Assembly (NCBI RefSeq): GCF_002307355.1
Contig: NZ_CP017481.1
Location: forward strand, 4,712,001 to 4,776,000
Length of the DNA: 64,000 nt
Source of the DNA: Pectobacterium polaris
Lineage (GTDB): Bacteria > Pseudomonadota > Gammaproteobacteria > Enterobacterales > Enterobacteriaceae
Direction: 5' to 3'
Part shown: piece by piece, positions 28,861 to 44,066 of the stretch
Layout: every line of letters begins with the position of its first letter
Position numbering within the stretch: position 1 is the stretch's first letter
Position numbers and translations under genes: made by a program
The notes under the pieces: generated by a model
What the model was told of the DNA's origin: nothing
Databases searched by the model: none
Seen by the model: the letters and a program-made list of their open reading frames with translations, nothing else

Positions 28861-29282
28861 TTTTCGTTCGGAGAATAAGTTTGTCGATAGACTTTATCCT
28901 GAGATACTCGGGGCTATCTATCAGGCATTGTCATCAACCAGAACTACCGTTCTATTCTGATCGGGTAAAGCAGCCCTCTCCTTTCCTTTTAGTTTTTTCG
29001 CACACTATTTCGTCAAAAATGATGCGCGTCACATTTATTTCTTTCTGCATTTTCTGCTTGCATTCTCTCCCAGCCTTGCTGCATCTGGGTTTGCGTCAAT
29101 TGGTATAAGGTCAACTAAAAATCATATATCTTGTGTGGTTGAAATTTAAAACACCTACATCTAGTATTCTTTGTGTGGTGCTCGCGTAACGGGTCGCTAC
29201 ACAGTGGATCGGTTCGGGTGCACATGCCCTGAAGATAGCCGCTCCGACATACTTCTTTCACGCCAAAGGGTAAATACGAATC
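28861..29282 (+). promoter_or_regulatory. Intergenic region before nrdHIEF with candidate NrdR boxes
   Basis: A 420-base gap with no convincing gene. Two related 16-mers sit 40 bases apart: ATCATATATCTTGTGT at 29121-29136 and CTAGTATTCTTTGTGT at 29161-29176. They share TTGTGTGG and resemble one arm of the NrdR consensus ACACWATATATWGTGT (12 and about 9 matches). Paired NrdR boxes normally repress nrd operons, so their position before nrdH is fitting. The remaining sequence is AT-rich and featureless to me. Confidence 0.45.
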
Positions 29283-29522
29283 ATGCGTATTACTATTTTC
29301 ACTAAGCCAGATTGTGTTCAATGCAACGCCACATGCCGTGCGCTGGACAAGCAAGGAATTAACTATCAACTGGTGGACTTAACTGAAGATGAACAGGCGT
29401 TACAGCAGGTAAGAGCGTTGGGCTATCAACAGGTACCCGTCGTGATGACGGCCGACGATCATTGGAGCGGCTTCCGCCCGGATAAGATCAGTACTCTGAA
29501 CGCCGCCCTGCAATTGCAGTAA
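29283..29522 (+). CDS. nrdH: NrdH glutaredoxin-like redoxin
   Basis: A 79-residue redoxin that reduces the class Ib ribonucleotide reductase. It starts [21 protein letters not shown], with the CVQC redox motif at residues 11-14 as in E. coli NrdH, and has the conserved WSGFRPDKI near the end, which explains its preference for thioredoxin reductase. First gene of nrdHIEF, 10 bases before nrdI. Confidence 0.96.
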   Translation: MRITIFTKPDCVQCNATCRALDKQGINYQLVDLTEDEQALQQVRALGYQQVPVVMTADDHWSGFRPDKISTLNAALQLQ

Positions 29523-29532
29523 GGGGGGCAAT

Positions 29533-29940
29533 ATGAACCCGCTGGTCTATTTCTCCAGCCAGTCGGAAAACACGCATCGCTTCATTTCCAGGGTTGGCCT
29601 GCCAGCCCTGAGAATCCCGATAGCGACAGAACAGCCTGCATTGAAAGTTGATCGCCCCTATATTCTGGTTGTCCCCAGCTACGGCGGAGGCAGCACGAAA
29701 GGGGCTGTGCCGCGTCAGGTCATCATCTTTCTCAACGATCCACACAATCGCGCTTATCTGCGCGGCGTGATTGCCGCAGGCAATACTAATTTCGGTGCAG
29801 CGTACTGCATCGCTGGCGACATCATTGCGCAGAAATGTCAGGTGCCTTACCTGTACCGCTTTGAATTGCTCGGCACGGCAGAAGACGTTGCAAATGTGCG
29901 TAAGGGAGTAACTGAATTTTGGCAACAACAGACCACGTGA
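29533..29940 (+). CDS. nrdI: NrdI flavodoxin-like protein
   Basis: A 135-residue flavodoxin-like protein that supplies the oxidant for assembling the manganese-tyrosyl radical cofactor in NrdF. It starts [15 protein letters not shown] (FMN phosphate loop) and continues with [18 protein letters not shown] and [16 protein letters not shown], all family hallmarks. It overlaps nrdE by 22 bases. Confidence 0.95.
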   Translation: MNPLVYFSSQSENTHRFISRVGLPALRIPIATEQPALKVDRPYILVVPSYGGGSTKGAVPRQVIIFLNDPHNRAYLRGVIAAGNTNFGAAYCIAGDIIAQKCQVPYLYRFELLGTAEDVANVRKGVTEFWQQQTT

Positions 29941-32099
29941 GTGCAAAGGCAACCAAGGCCGAAGCGGACGCCCACTCGCTCGATTACCATACACTCGACT
30001 ACCATGCGCTTAACGCGATGCTTAACCTCTACGACGCAGAGGGGAATATCCAGTTCGAGATGGATAAGCTCGCGGCACGCCGTTATTTCCTACAGCATGT
30101 GAACCAGAACACCGTGTTCTTCCACAATCTGGAAGAAAAACTGCGTTATCTGGTGGAAGAAGGCTATTACGAAGCGGACGTGCTGGATCAGTATCACTTT
30201 GATTTCATCAAAAGCCTTTTCCAGCAGGCTTACGCTCACAAGTTCCGCTTTCAAACCTTTCTGGGTGCGTTCAAATACTACACTGGCTATACGCTGAAAA
30301 CCTTTGACGGTAAACGCTATCTGGAGCGCTACGAAGATCGCGTCTGCCTTGTGGCGCTGACTCTCGCCAAAGGGGATACCGCACTCGCTAGTGCACTGGT
30401 CGATGAGATCATCAGCGGACGCTTCCAGCCCGCCACTCCCACATTCCTCAACTGCGGTAAAAAGCAGCGCGGTGAGCTGGTCTCCTGCTTCCTGCTGCGC
30501 ATTGAAGACAATATGGAGTCGATTGGTCGAGCGATTAATTCCGCACTTCAGCTCTCAAAACGCGGCGGCGGCGTGGCCTTCATGCTCAGCAACATCCGCG
30601 AAACCGGTGCACCGATCAAACGTATCGAAAACCAGTCGTCCGGCATTATCCCTATCATGAAAATGCTGGAGGATGCGTTCTCCTACGCCAACCAGCTTGG
30701 AGCGCGTCAGGGCGCGGGGGCGGTGTACCTCAATGCGCATCACCCAGATATTCTGCGTTTTCTGGATACCAAGCGGGAAAACGCCGATGAGAAAATCCGC
30801 ATCAAGACGCTGTCTTTAGGCGTGGTCATCCCCGATATCACATTCCAATTGGCGAAGAATAATCAGGTGATGTACCTGTTCTCGCCTTATGATGTCGAGC
30901 AGGTTTATGGCGTGCCGCTATCAGAAATTAGCGTCACCGAAAAATACCATGAGATGGTAAACGACAAGCGCATCCGTAAATCCCAAATCAAGGCGCGCGA
31001 ATTCTTCCAGATCCTCGCCGAAATCCAGTTCGAGTCTGGTTATCCCTACATGATGTTTGAGGATACGGTGAACCGCGCGAACCCGATTCATGGCCGCATC
31101 AACATGAGTAACCTGTGCTCTGAGATTTTGCAGGTCAACGAGGCCAGCCTGTACGACGACGATCTTGGCTACAGCCACATTGGTAAAGACATCTCCTGTA
31201 ACCTCGGCTCGATGAATATCGCCAACGCCATGGCCTCGCCCGATTTCGGCCAGACGGTTGAAATGGCGATCCGCGCGCTGACCGCCGTTTCCGATATGAG
31301 CCACATCAGCTCCGTGCCATCCATCGAAAAAGGCAACGACCAATCGCATGCAATTGGTTTAGGTCAGATGAACCTGCACGGCTATCTGGCGAAAGAGCGG
31401 ATTTTTTACGGTACAGAAGAAGCCGTCGATTTCACCAATATCTATTTCTACACCGTCGCTTTCCACGCAATTCGGGCATCGAATGCGTTAGCGATAGAGC
31501 GGAACCAGCGCTTCTCAGGCTTTGAACTCTCAACATACGCCACGGGCGAGTATTTTGATAAGTACATCGAGCAAATCTGGGAACCCACAACGGCACGCGC
31601 ACGTGAGCTGTTTGAACAGGCTAGCATCCACATTCCCACCCAGCAGGACTGGGCGGCACTGCGCGAATCCGTTATTGCGCACGGCATTTACAACCAGAAC
31701 CTGCAGGCAGTTCCGCCGACCGGTTCGATTTCATATATCAACCACTCGACGTCCAGCATCCACCCGATTGTGTCACGTATCGAAATTCGTAAAGAGGGCA
31801 AGATTGGTCGCGTCTACTACCCTGCCCCTTACATGAACAATGACAATCTGGAGTATTACCAGGATGCCTATGAAATCGGGCCGCAGAAGATTATCGACAC
31901 CTATGCCGCTGCCACGCAGCACGTCGATCAGGGGCTGTCGCTGACGCTGTTCTTCCGCGATACCGCTACCACACGCGACATCAATAAAGCGCAGATCTAC
32001 GCCTGGACCAAAGGCATTAAGACTATTTATTACATTCGCATACGGCAGATGGCGCTGGAAGGCACCGAAGTTCAGGGTTGTGTGTCCTGTGCGCTCTAA
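29919..32099 (+). CDS. nrdE: Class Ib ribonucleoside-diphosphate reductase alpha subunit, TTG start
   Basis: Catalytic subunit reducing ribonucleotides to deoxyribonucleotides. It has 726 residues: an N-terminal ATP-cone remnant, the ten-stranded barrel with [18 protein letters not shown] and [10 protein letters not shown] cysteines, [15 protein letters not shown], and the C-terminal redox tail GCVSCAL. The aligned start (LATTDH, as E. coli MATTTA) uses TTG at 29919 inside nrdI. About a dozen residues near the start differ from E. coli through the short repeat [13 protein letters not shown]. Confidence 0.95.
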   Translation: MATTDHVSAKATKAEADAHSLDYHTLDYHALNAMLNLYDAEGNIQFEMDKLAARRYFLQHVNQNTVFFHNLEEKLRYLVEEGYYEADVLDQYHFDFIKSLFQQAYAHKFRFQTFLGAFKYYTGYTLKTFDGKRYLERYEDRVCLVALTLAKGDTALASALVDEIISGRFQPATPTFLNCGKKQRGELVSCFLLRIEDNMESIGRAINSALQLSKRGGGVAFMLSNIRETGAPIKRIENQSSGIIPIMKMLEDAFSYANQLGARQGAGAVYLNAHHPDILRFLDTKRENADEKIRIKTLSLGVVIPDITFQLAKNNQVMYLFSPYDVEQVYGVPLSEISVTEKYHEMVNDKRIRKSQIKAREFFQILAEIQFESGYPYMMFEDTVNRANPIHGRINMSNLCSEILQVNEASLYDDDLGYSHIGKDISCNLGSMNIANAMASPDFGQTVEMAIRALTAVSDMSHISSVPSIEKGNDQSHAIGLGQMNLHGYLAKERIFYGTEEAVDFTNIYFYTVAFHAIRASNALAIERNQRFSGFELSTYATGEYFDKYIEQIWEPTTARARELFEQASIHIPTQQDWAALRESVIAHGIYNQNLQAVPPTGSISYINHSTSSIHPIVSRIEIRKEGKIGRVYYPAPYMNNDNLEYYQDAYEIGPQKIIDTYAAATQHVDQGLSLTLFFRDTATTRDINKAQIYAWTKGIKTIYYIRIRQMALEGTEVQGCVSCAL

Positions 32100-33086
<987 letters not shown>

Positions 33087-33090
33087 AAAA

Positions 33091-33123
33091 ACGGCCATCG
33101 CTCTCTGGGTGGCCGCCTTTTTC
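33091..33123 (+). terminator. Terminator after nrdF
   Basis: The stem CGGCCA...TGGCCG with a loop of 12 bases is followed by CCTTTTTCT, directly after the nrdF stop. It suits termination of nrdHIEF. Confidence 0.7.
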
Positions 33124-33176
33124 TACAGCTCTTTTCCACCGCACTTTTTACAGCATTTTTTACAACCCAGAAAATG

Positions 33177-33210
33177 AAAAAGCCCTGAATCATTGCTGAT
33201 TCAGGGCCTT
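33177..33210 (-). terminator. Terminator of the upstream-of-nrdF tRNA-Asp gene
   Basis: On the minus strand CCCTGAATCA-GCAA-TGATTCAGGG is a perfect ten-base stem followed by CTTTTT. It ends transcription from the tRNA-Asp gene at 33219-33295. Confidence 0.88.
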
Positions 33211-33218
33211 CATATAAG

Positions 33219-33295
33219 TGGCGGAACGGACGGGGCTCGAACCCGCGACCCCCTGCGTGACAGGCAGGTATTCTAACCAACTGAACTACCGCTCC
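33219..33295 (-). tRNA. aspV: tRNA-Asp (GUC)
   Basis: A 77-base tRNA with encoded CCA. On the minus strand it begins GGAGCGGTAGTTCAGTTGG, has the anticodon loop CTGTCAC (GTC, Asp) and the T-arm GGGTTCGAGCCC. The 77 bases are identical to the rrn-distal copy at 38805-38881. Its place beside dnaQ corresponds to E. coli aspV. The transcribed RNA is a substrate for GluQ encoded at 14.2 kb. Confidence 0.97.
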
Positions 33296-33467
33296 ACTCG
33301 TGCTCACTGAGCGGGTTGAATACTAAGATGGCGGCAGTATTACGTCAATGCTTTTTATAACTAACCGTTTCTGTTTGCTTATAATTTCATCTTACTGATT
33401 ATTCTCTCGCCCATCACGTAATCAGCCTATCCATTTTGCTACGCTAAGGGCGAATATTATGGCGGTG
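33296..33467. other. dnaQ/tRNA-Asp intergenic spacer
   Basis: AT-rich spacer between the tRNA-Asp 5' end and the dnaQ 3' end. It presumably holds the tRNA promoter on the minus strand and the end of dnaQ transcription. I see no gene and no strong hairpin with a U-run. Confidence 0.5.
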
Positions 33468-34205
33468 CTATTCTGCCCGCCACAGGCAACTACCGCCTTT
33501 TTTAGCAATTAAATCCAGACGTTGTTCATGCGCCAGCAGCTCTGTTTCATCAGCGTAAAGCACCTTTAACGCCGATTGAGGACGGACGATTCTCTGGATC
33601 GTTTCGGTATTATCGCTCTTCTGCTGCGCTTCACCTTCCATCGAAAAAGTCAGAGAAGTTTGACCGCCAGTCATCGCCAGATAAACTTCTGCCAAAATCT
33701 CGGCATCGAGCAATGCGCCGTGCAGCGTACGCTTGCTGTTATCTATCAGGTAGCGATCGCAGAGGGCATCCAAACTGTTACGCTTGCCGGGAAAGATCTT
33801 CCGCGCCATAAACAGGCTATCAGTGATCTTACAGAACGTCTCAGTCTTGGGTATATCCCGATTCAGCAAGCGGAATTCGTAATCCATAAAGCCGATGTCA
33901 AACGTCGCGTTATGAATGACTAATTCCGCGCCACGGATAAAATCGAGGAAGTCATCCACGACATCCGCATACGTCGGTTTATCAGCCAGAAACTCATCAC
34001 TGATACCATGTATGTTATAGGCTTCTGGATCCACTAAACGATCGGGTTTGATATAGACATGAAAATGACGACCAGTCAGGCGCCGGTTAATCACTTCGAC
34101 CGCACCGATCTCGATAATTTTATGCCCTTCGTAGTGAACCCCCAGCTTATTCATACCGGTGGTTTCTGTATCCAGGACGATTTGTCGCGTAATTTCAGTG
34201 CTCAT
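33468..34205 (-). CDS. dnaQ: DNA polymerase III epsilon subunit (proofreading exonuclease)
   Basis: The 3'-5' proofreading exonuclease of the replicase. It has 245 residues (E. coli 243): Exo [11 protein letters not shown] (catalytic Asp and Glu at about 12 and 14), Exo [14 protein letters not shown], Exo [17 protein letters not shown] with its His. A Q-rich linker leads to the C-terminal polymerase-binding segment. It is divergent from rnhA with only 56 bases between the starts, so the two promoters overlap, as in E. coli. Confidence 0.96.
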   Translation of the reverse strand: MSTEITRQIVLDTETTGMNKLGVHYEGHKIIEIGAVEVINRRLTGRHFHVYIKPDRLVDPEAYNIHGISDEFLADKPTYADVVDDFLDFIRGAELVIHNATFDIGFMDYEFRLLNRDIPKTETFCKITDSLFMARKIFPGKRNSLDALCDRYLIDNSKRTLHGALLDAEILAEVYLAMTGGQTSLTFSMEGEAQQKSDNTETIQRIVRPQSALKVLYADETELLAHEQRLDLIAKKGGSCLWRAE

Positions 34206-34261
34206 CGTTTTCGTTTTATGTCAGACTTGCCGTTTTTACCATAAGGGAGAGTCTACCAGAG

Positions 34262-34726
34262 ATGCGCAAACAGGTAGAAATTTTCACCGACGGATCTTGC
34301 CTCGGTAATCCCGGCCCCGGCGGCTATGGCGCCCTGCTACGCTACAAACAGCATGAAAAAGCGTTAAGCGCGGGCTATCGTCTTACGACGAACAACAGAA
34401 TGGAGCTGATGGCTGCGATTGCAGCGCTTGAAACGCTGACTACCGCGTGCGATGTGGTGCTCTGCACTGACAGCCAATATGTTCGTCAGGGGATAACCAG
34501 CTGGATTCATAACTGGAAAAAGCGTGGTTGGAAAACTGCCGATAAAAAACCGGTCAAAAACGTCGATCTCTGGCAAAAGCTGGATGCCGCGATTCAACAT
34601 CATTCTGTACGCTGGGAATGGGTAAAAGGACATGCCGGGCATCCGGAAAACGAGCGCTGTGATGAACTCGCGCGCGCAGCCGCAAGTGCACCAACGCTTG
34701 AAGACACCGGCTATCAGGCTGAGTAA
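34262..34726 (+). CDS. rnhA: Ribonuclease HI
   Basis: Degrades RNA in RNA-DNA hybrids. It has 154 residues (E. coli 155) with all catalytic carboxylates: [16 protein letters not shown] (Asp10), MELMAA (Glu48), CTDSQYV (Asp70) and NERCDELA (Asp134). The basic handle [14 protein letters not shown] is present. Divergent from dnaQ. Confidence 0.97.
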   Translation: MRKQVEIFTDGSCLGNPGPGGYGALLRYKQHEKALSAGYRLTTNNRMELMAAIAALETLTTACDVVLCTDSQYVRQGITSWIHNWKKRGWKTADKKPVKNVDLWQKLDAAIQHHSVRWEWVKGHAGHPENERCDELARAAASAPTLEDTGYQAE

Positions 34727-34745
34727 ATCACCGTAGGCCTTCGCC

Positions 34746-35456
34746 TCATCTCCGATATATCTTTGTTGCGCCCACCGTGCGGCGCACTGATGCTTTACGC
34801 AACCTCGCTCTCATTGGGGTAAATGTCAGTGGAATTGTGCGCTTTCGGGCAATAATCAGCGTCAGGCATCCCAGCATCGGGATATGTTTATTCAACTTCC
34901 CTTTGTTTATTCGCCATGGCGTAACGTGAAAATGGGTCTGATGGATAACCTCATAGTTCAATAGCCCCAGCCAGTCCGTAATACGCATTTGAGTAAACAT
35001 ACGGCTGCAATAAGGGTGTTTCTTATTGAGTTTGGGGATCAGTTTGCCAAGGCCAACCAGACTGATCGGATTAAACGTGCTCAATATTAGCCAACCATCG
35101 TCGATCAAGACGCGATCAACCTCCCGCAGAATACGATGAGGGTCCGATGAATAAGACAGCGTTTGAGCGAGCAGGCAAGCATCGATCGACTTTTCAGAGA
35201 AAGGTAATTGATGAGCATCTGCAATAACCTGAAGATTATCACCGTGTGGAGCAACATTAACCTGATGCGAAATCGCGCACTCTGTTATGTGGATTTCCGC
35301 GCTCAGCGCCCCTACCTTGATAAGATGAAAACCAAAGAGTTTTGGCCACCATGGCAGCAAGGCCTGTTCAAGCGACTCGCGATAAAATTGCCCACAGGTG
35401 ATATCATCCCATGAATCAGGTGCAACAATGGTCTGAGGGATTTGTGCCGATTTCAT
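34746..35456 (-). CDS. yafS: SAM-dependent methyltransferase YafS-like
   Basis: A 236-residue class I methyltransferase-type protein. A methyltransferase-11-like segment reads VIADAHQLPFSEKSIDACLLAQTLSYSSDPHRILREVDRVLIDDGWLILSTFNP. The usual GxGxG loop is degenerate (residues about 45-70), as in E. coli YafS. Function and substrate are unknown. It lies convergent to rnhA and divergent from gloB, the E. coli order. Confidence 0.88.
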   Translation of the reverse strand: MKSAQIPQTIVAPDSWDDITCGQFYRESLEQALLPWWPKLFGFHLIKVGALSAEIHITECAISHQVNVAPHGDNLQVIADAHQLPFSEKSIDACLLAQTLSYSSDPHRILREVDRVLIDDGWLILSTFNPISLVGLGKLIPKLNKKHPYCSRMFTQMRITDWLGLLNYEVIHQTHFHVTPWRINKGKLNKHIPMLGCLTLIIARKRTIPLTFTPMRARLRKASVRRTVGATKIYRR

Positions 35457-35499
35457 CTTCTGTTCTCGTCCTCAGGCTACTAGCAAAAAGAGGTGATGA

Positions 35500-36255
35500 A
35501 TGAATCTTATCAGTATCCCTGCACTTCAGGACAACTACATTTGGTTATTAAGCAATAAAGAAAACCGCTGTGTGATCGTCGATCCCGGTGAGGCAACTCC
35601 GGTGCTGAATACGCTCGATCAACACTCACTTTTCCCCGAAGCAATTTTGCTCACTCACCACCATAATGATCATGTCGGAGGCGTCAGTGAACTCCTCAAG
35701 CATTACCCCAATCTGCCTGTTTTTGGCCCAAAAGAAACCGCAAAGTGCGGCGCAACCTACCTGGTAGAGGAAGGAAATACCGTCTCTTTGTTAAATTCGG
35801 AATTTTCTGTAATTGAGGTACCAGGACACACATCTGGTCATATTGCTTACTACAGTGCGCCATTTTTGTTCTGTGGCGACACCCTATTTTCAGCGGGATG
35901 CGGTCGTATTTTTGAAGGCACACCGCGACAACTGCATGAATCAATTCAGAAAATAGCAAAGCTTCCTGATGATACGGTAGTGTGTTGCGCTCATGAATAT
36001 ACCCTCTCAAACTTAAAATTTTCTAATACTATTTGGCCTGAAGATCCAGAAATTGAATCTTATCTCCATAAAATCAGTCAGATACGAGAAAAATCACAGT
36101 CTAGTTTGCCTACATTGCTGGGTCTGGAGAGGAAAATTAACCTATTTCTTCGCTGCCATGAAATTGATTTAAAAAGGAAATTATCAAAAGAACCTGAAAA
36201 TATAGAGAATTGGCAAGTTTTTGAGATGCTACGTAGCAAGAAAGACTGCTTTTGA
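35500..36255 (+). CDS. gloB: Hydroxyacylglutathione hydrolase (glyoxalase II)
   Basis: Hydrolyses S-lactoylglutathione to lactate and glutathione, the second step of methylglyoxal detoxification. It has 251 residues, the same as E. coli. The metallo-beta-lactamase signature [11 protein letters not shown] near residue 52 provides the metal ligands, with [21 protein letters not shown] and CAHEYTLSN downstream. The 3' third is AT-richer than the rest. Followed by mltD after 70 bases. Confidence 0.95.
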   Translation: MNLISIPALQDNYIWLLSNKENRCVIVDPGEATPVLNTLDQHSLFPEAILLTHHHNDHVGGVSELLKHYPNLPVFGPKETAKCGATYLVEEGNTVSLLNSEFSVIEVPGHTSGHIAYYSAPFLFCGDTLFSAGCGRIFEGTPRQLHESIQKIAKLPDDTVVCCAHEYTLSNLKFSNTIWPEDPEIESYLHKISQIREKSQSSLPTLLGLERKINLFLRCHEIDLKRKLSKEPENIENWQVFEMLRSKKDCF

Positions 36256-36325
36256 AGGTTTAGGTTGTGCTATTCCTCTAACCAAAGTATCCTTGCTCGT
36301 CTTTTAAGCAACTATTGACCAACAT

Positions 36326-37699
36326 ATGAAGGCTAAAGCGATGATTATCGCCTCAGTCTTGCTGGCGGGTTGTCAGGTCTCACCACATGACACCTCGCAA
36401 CCCAAACAGCATGCACAGAGTTTGTCTTCGGCAAGTCAAAGTGAAGCAGGAAAGTACACAGATGGTCGAGAGGCCTCTGCGCGATGGCTAGATGACGATA
36501 GCCTCACGCAGCGAGATCTGTGGAACTTCATTGGCGACGAGCTGAAGATGGAGGTTCCGGAAAACGCCCGGATCCGCGAACAAAAAATGCGTTATTTGAA
36601 GAATAAGAGCTATCTCCACGATGTAACATTACGGGCAGAGCCGTACATGTACTGGATAGTCGAGCAGATTAAGCAACGTAAAATGCCGATGGAACTGGTA
36701 CTGCTACCCATAGTGGAGAGCGCTTTTGATCCAAGTGCCACATCATCCGCCAATGCCGCTGGGCTATGGCAGATTATCCCTGGCACAGGACGTAATTATG
36801 GTTTGAAACAGAACCAGTGGTACGACGGACGTCGCGATGTGATCGCGTCTACAACGGCTGCGTTGGATATGATGCAACGGCTTAACACAATGTTTGATGG
36901 CGACTGGTTATTGACCGTTGCTGCATATAACAGTGGTGAAGGCCGCGTCATGCAGGCGATGAAGGCGAATAAAGCGAAAGGGAAATCAACCAGCTTCTGG
37001 GCACTGGCGTTACCGCGTGAAACGTCAATCTATGTCCCCAAAATGCTGGCCTTGAGCGATATTCTTAAAAACAGCAAGAAGTATGGCGTAAGTCTACCGC
37101 AGCCCAATGAAAGCCGCGCATTAGCAAAGGTTGAACTGGGTCAGCAGATAGAATTAACACAAGCGGCTGAGATGGCTGGACTGTCGTTGAATAAGCTGAA
37201 GAGCTATAACTCGGGCTATAAACGTAATGTTACCGCTCCAAATGGGCCACATTACATCATGGTTCCTAAAGCTCACGTTGAGCAGTTGAAAGATTCACTG
37301 GCTGATGGTGACATCGCAGCGATTCAACCGACACGCTTAGCGGAAACACAGCCAACGCCAGCATCACAGCAGTATAAGGTGCGCTCAGGTGATACCTTAT
37401 CAGCCATCGCGGCACGGCTTAATGTCAGCACGAAAGATTTGCAGAGTTGGAACAATCTGCGTAGCGCTGGTGCGCTCAAGGTTGGTCAAACATTGCAAGT
37501 TGCCAAAGCGTCAGGCAATAGCAGCTCTATCACCTATCAAGTTCGGAAGGGTGATTCGCTGGCAAGCATTGCTAAACGCCACGGCGTAAATATTGCTGAT
37601 GTGATGCGCTGGAATACGGTTATCAACAAGAATGCCAACATCCAGCCAGGCGATCGTCTGACGCTTTATGTTAGCAGCAACATAAAACCTGATTCTTAA
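36326..37699 (+). CDS. mltD: Membrane-bound lytic murein transglycosylase D, lipoprotein
   Basis: Cleaves glycan strands to anhydromuropeptides. It has 457 residues: a lipobox LLAGC (Cys16) in a short signal, the goose-lysozyme-type transglycosylase domain with catalytic Glu in LLPIVESAFDPSA near 131 and the motif AAGLWQIIPGTGRNYGL, then two LysM repeats beginning near 349 (YKVRSGDTLSAIA) and 403 (YQVRKGDSLASIA), which bind peptidoglycan. Domain order equals E. coli MltD. A strong terminator follows. Confidence 0.96.
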   Translation: MKAKAMIIASVLLAGCQVSPHDTSQPKQHAQSLSSASQSEAGKYTDGREASARWLDDDSLTQRDLWNFIGDELKMEVPENARIREQKMRYLKNKSYLHDVTLRAEPYMYWIVEQIKQRKMPMELVLLPIVESAFDPSATSSANAAGLWQIIPGTGRNYGLKQNQWYDGRRDVIASTTAALDMMQRLNTMFDGDWLLTVAAYNSGEGRVMQAMKANKAKGKSTSFWALALPRETSIYVPKMLALSDILKNSKKYGVSLPQPNESRALAKVELGQQIELTQAAEMAGLSLNKLKSYNSGYKRNVTAPNGPHYIMVPKAHVEQLKDSLADGDIAAIQPTRLAETQPTPASQQYKVRSGDTLSAIAARLNVSTKDLQSWNNLRSAGALKVGQTLQVAKASGNSSSITYQVRKGDSLASIAKRHGVNIADVMRWNTVINKNANIQPGDRLTLYVSSNIKPDS

Positions 37700-37722
37700 C
37701 GTCATATCAGAATCAGTAATGA

Positions 37723-37760
37723 GAAACAGCCCTCCTACAGATGTAGAGGGCTGTTTTTTT
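37723..37760 (+). terminator. Terminator after mltD
   Basis: AACAGCCCTC at 37725-37734 pairs with GAGGGCTGTT at 37746-37755, followed by a run of T. It lies 25 bases past the mltD stop and separates it from the convergent yafD. Confidence 0.9.
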
Positions 37761-37767
37761 ATAGCGA

Positions 37768-38556
37768 TTAACTCAGGCTAAATTCAACGAGTAGTGGGTT
37801 ATGGTCTGAGGCCTGAGTCACCAATACAGAAGACTGGTTAACGGTCAGCTCACGGTAAAAGACGAAATCGAGCGGTCGACCAAACGCCTTACGCCGTTGG
37901 TCATCAACGAAATGTACCTCCTGCAACCCCATCCTTACCGCAAACCGATTAAGTGCGTTGATACGCTGCTGGCTCCATGCATTGAAATCTCCAGCCATGA
38001 TAGCTGGCCCCTGATGATGTACGAGTTGTTCTCCAATCGCAGCCAGCTGCTTGGTATAAACCTCAACACCAAAACTAAAGTTAACCGCATGGATATTGAT
38101 AACCATCAGCCTCTGGCCATTCTGAAGCGCATAGACCGTTACCAAAGAGGACTTAGCCAAACGCAGTAAAGGCTCCCTTTCACGTAAAGGGCAACAGTAT
38201 ACTGGCTGGGCTGCTGATAGCGTCATTACACCGGATGGATGTTGCGGGAGGATAATGGCGGGGACCTGATCGGCTGAGAGATAGTTGGTGGTTGCAAAAC
38301 GGATGAGCTCTGGCGTACTTTGCGCTTCCTGCAACAGGACTAGCTGGGTACCTTTACCGAAATTTTGCAACACGGAAAGCCAGTTCATTCGTTGCTGCTT
38401 AAAAATATTCCACACCATTACGCGTAAAACATCCCCCTCCAGCAACAATGAGCCTGTCGGTAGCACTTGCCCCGGATAATGCATTTCCCCGGGAGGAAAG
38501 ATACGTTCAGCTGGTTGGCCAGCAACATACCTCATTGCATAGGTTCTTTTCCGCAC
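37768..38556 (-). CDS. yafD: Endonuclease/exonuclease/phosphatase family protein YafD
   Basis: A 262-residue protein of the EEP (DNase I/APE1-like) fold, matching E. coli YafD from [19 protein letters not shown] onward. Catalytic-type motifs are [11 protein letters not shown] (Glu), [10 protein letters not shown] (Asp-Asn) and [11 protein letters not shown] (Asp-His). The physiological substrate is unknown. It is convergent with mltD; upstream lies the rrn-distal tRNA-Asp gene. Confidence 0.93.
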   Translation of the reverse strand: MRKRTYAMRYVAGQPAERIFPPGEMHYPGQVLPTGSLLLEGDVLRVMVWNIFKQQRMNWLSVLQNFGKGTQLVLLQEAQSTPELIRFATTNYLSADQVPAIILPQHPSGVMTLSAAQPVYCCPLREREPLLRLAKSSLVTVYALQNGQRLMVINIHAVNFSFGVEVYTKQLAAIGEQLVHHQGPAIMAGDFNAWSQQRINALNRFAVRMGLQEVHFVDDQRRKAFGRPLDFVFYRELTVNQSSVLVTQASDHNPLLVEFSLS

Positions 38557-38761
38557 GCCTAATCCACTATCAGTTTCAATACTCTAAATACCCTATCAAA
38601 AAAGAGCACTCTTTTGTTATAAGAATTTTATCGCAGACTTGCAATGTACGCTCGGCGATAGGATAGGATAGGAAAAAAATGAAATGATCGGCAAAAACAA
38701 AGAAGAAGAGAAGGAAGAGGAAGAGACGGATTCATCTAAAAAATTCTAATATTCAAATATG
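38557..38761. other. yafD/tRNA-Asp intergenic region with a possible 21-codon ORF
   Basis: Contains the presumed yafD promoter on the minus strand. On the plus strand an ATG at 38684 opens 21 codons ending at 38749, encoding a highly acidic, lysine-containing peptide (MIGKNKEEEKEEEETDSSKKF would be its shape in short). A weak TAGGA ribosome site precedes a nearby ATG (38679) that opens a two-codon frame overlapping it. Translation is doubtful. Confidence 0.3.
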
Positions 38762-38796
38762 CAAAAAGCCCTAAGCGTTAGCTTAGGGCTTTTTGC
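38760..38796. terminator. Terminator at the end of the rrn operon (bidirectional)
   Basis: GCAAAAAGCCCTAAGC and its reverse complement GCTTAGGGCTTTTTGC flank a four-base loop, so U-runs follow the stem on both strands. On the minus strand it lies just after tRNA-Asp and ends the rrn transcript. Confidence 0.9.
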
Positions 38797-38804
38797 ATAA
38801 TAAG

Positions 38805-38881
38805 TGGCGGAACGGACGGGGCTCGAACCCGCGACCCCCTGCGTGACAGGCAGGTATTCTAACCAACTGAACTACCGCTCC
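38805..38881 (-). tRNA. aspU: tRNA-Asp (GUC), distal gene of the rrn operon
   Basis: A 77-base tRNA identical to the copy at 33219-33295, with anticodon GTC, T-arm GGGTTCGAGCCC and encoded CCA. It follows the 5S gene by about 50 bases on the same strand, before the terminator, so it is processed from the rrn transcript. E. coli rrnH likewise ends with a tRNA-Asp (aspU). Confidence 0.97.
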
Positions 38882-38931
38882 ACCGAATTTCTCTACAACC
38901 ACCAGATCGCTCCGGCTTACTGCTTAATTTG

Positions 38932-39051
38932 ATGCCTGGCAGTTCCCTACTCTCACATGGGGAAGCCCCACACTACCATCGGCGCTACGGCGTTTCACTT
39001 CTGAGTTCGGCATGGGGTCAGGTGGGACCACCGCGCTATCGCCGCCAGGCA
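38932..39051 (-). rRNA. rrf: 5S ribosomal RNA
   Basis: 120 bases beginning on the minus strand with TGCCTGGCGGCGATAGCGCG and ending GGGAACTGCCAGGCAT. The terminal stem TGCCTGGC/GCCAGGCA is perfect. Near-identical to E. coli 5S by inspection. Confidence 0.97.
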
Positions 39052-39170
39052 AATTCTGTTTCATTCCAACCGTTATACGTTGCTTACGCGCTCGCACAAC
39101 CATCAGAACCAATCTTTGAACAAGCTGAGTATTGTTTTTTGAGTCGTCTCAAAACACCTTCGGTGTTGTA

Positions 39171-42076
<2,906 letters not shown>

Positions 42077-42225
42077 TCACAACCCGAAGGTGTCTTTGAT
42101 AAATCAAAGTCACTGTCGTGCTGCGATTATTTGAGAGACTCATTGACACACTGATACACCATTCATACCCGCAGGTATCAATGCATGTTCAGCTGTCATG
42201 TTTCAATTTTCAGCTTGTTCCAGAT

Positions 42226-42237
42226 TGTTAAAGAGCA
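42226..42237 (-). promoter_or_regulatory. Spacer boxA antitermination element
   Basis: TGCTCTTTAACA on the minus strand equals the rrn boxA consensus to which NusB-NusE binds. It lies between tRNA-Glu and 23S, as in other enterobacterial operons. Confidence 0.88.
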
Positions 42238-42308
42238 ATATCGTAAACATGACTCCGAAGAATCATCTTTAAGATATTCGTGATAATGTCTTTCACTCAT
42301 TATCGGAT

Positions 42309-42384
42309 TGGCGTCCCCAAGGGGATTCGAACCCCTGTTACAGCCGTGAAAGGGCAGTGTCCTAGGCCTCTAGACGATGGGGAC
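42309..42384 (-). tRNA. gltW: tRNA-Glu (UUC) in the rrn spacer
   Basis: A 76-base tRNA beginning GTCCCCATCGTCTAGAGGCC, with anticodon loop CTTTCAC (TTC, Glu), T-arm GGGGTTCGAATCCCC and encoded CCA. It is the only spacer tRNA, as in E. coli rrnB, rrnC, rrnE and rrnG; rrnG (gltW) is the one beside clpB. Confidence 0.97.
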
Positions 42385-42524
42385 ACGAAAAATCCGTACC
42401 GGATCATAAACCCGGCACTTTCGCGTCAGCATGAGTCTACACTCATGACATCAACAGGTGCGCTTGCTCAGTATTTTCATCAGACAATCTGTGTGAGCAC
42501 TTCACTTAACACACATCTTTTTGG

Positions 42525-44066
<1,542 letters not shown>

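Larger units (their letters stand above)
42077..42524 (-). other. 16S-23S internal transcribed spacer
   Basis: A 448-base spacer holding a single tRNA-Glu gene (42309-42384). The antitermination element boxA, TGCTCTTTAACA on the minus strand, is at 42226-42237, upstream of 23S. The flanks contain the long processing stems for RNase III; their pairing partners lie outside the mature rRNAs. Confidence 0.85.

Noticed and set aside
28881..29108. 75-residue open frame between speD and nrdH
   Set aside because: TTG start, no ribosome site, low-complexity hydrophobic translation with no family resemblance, and it lies in the nrd regulatory region.
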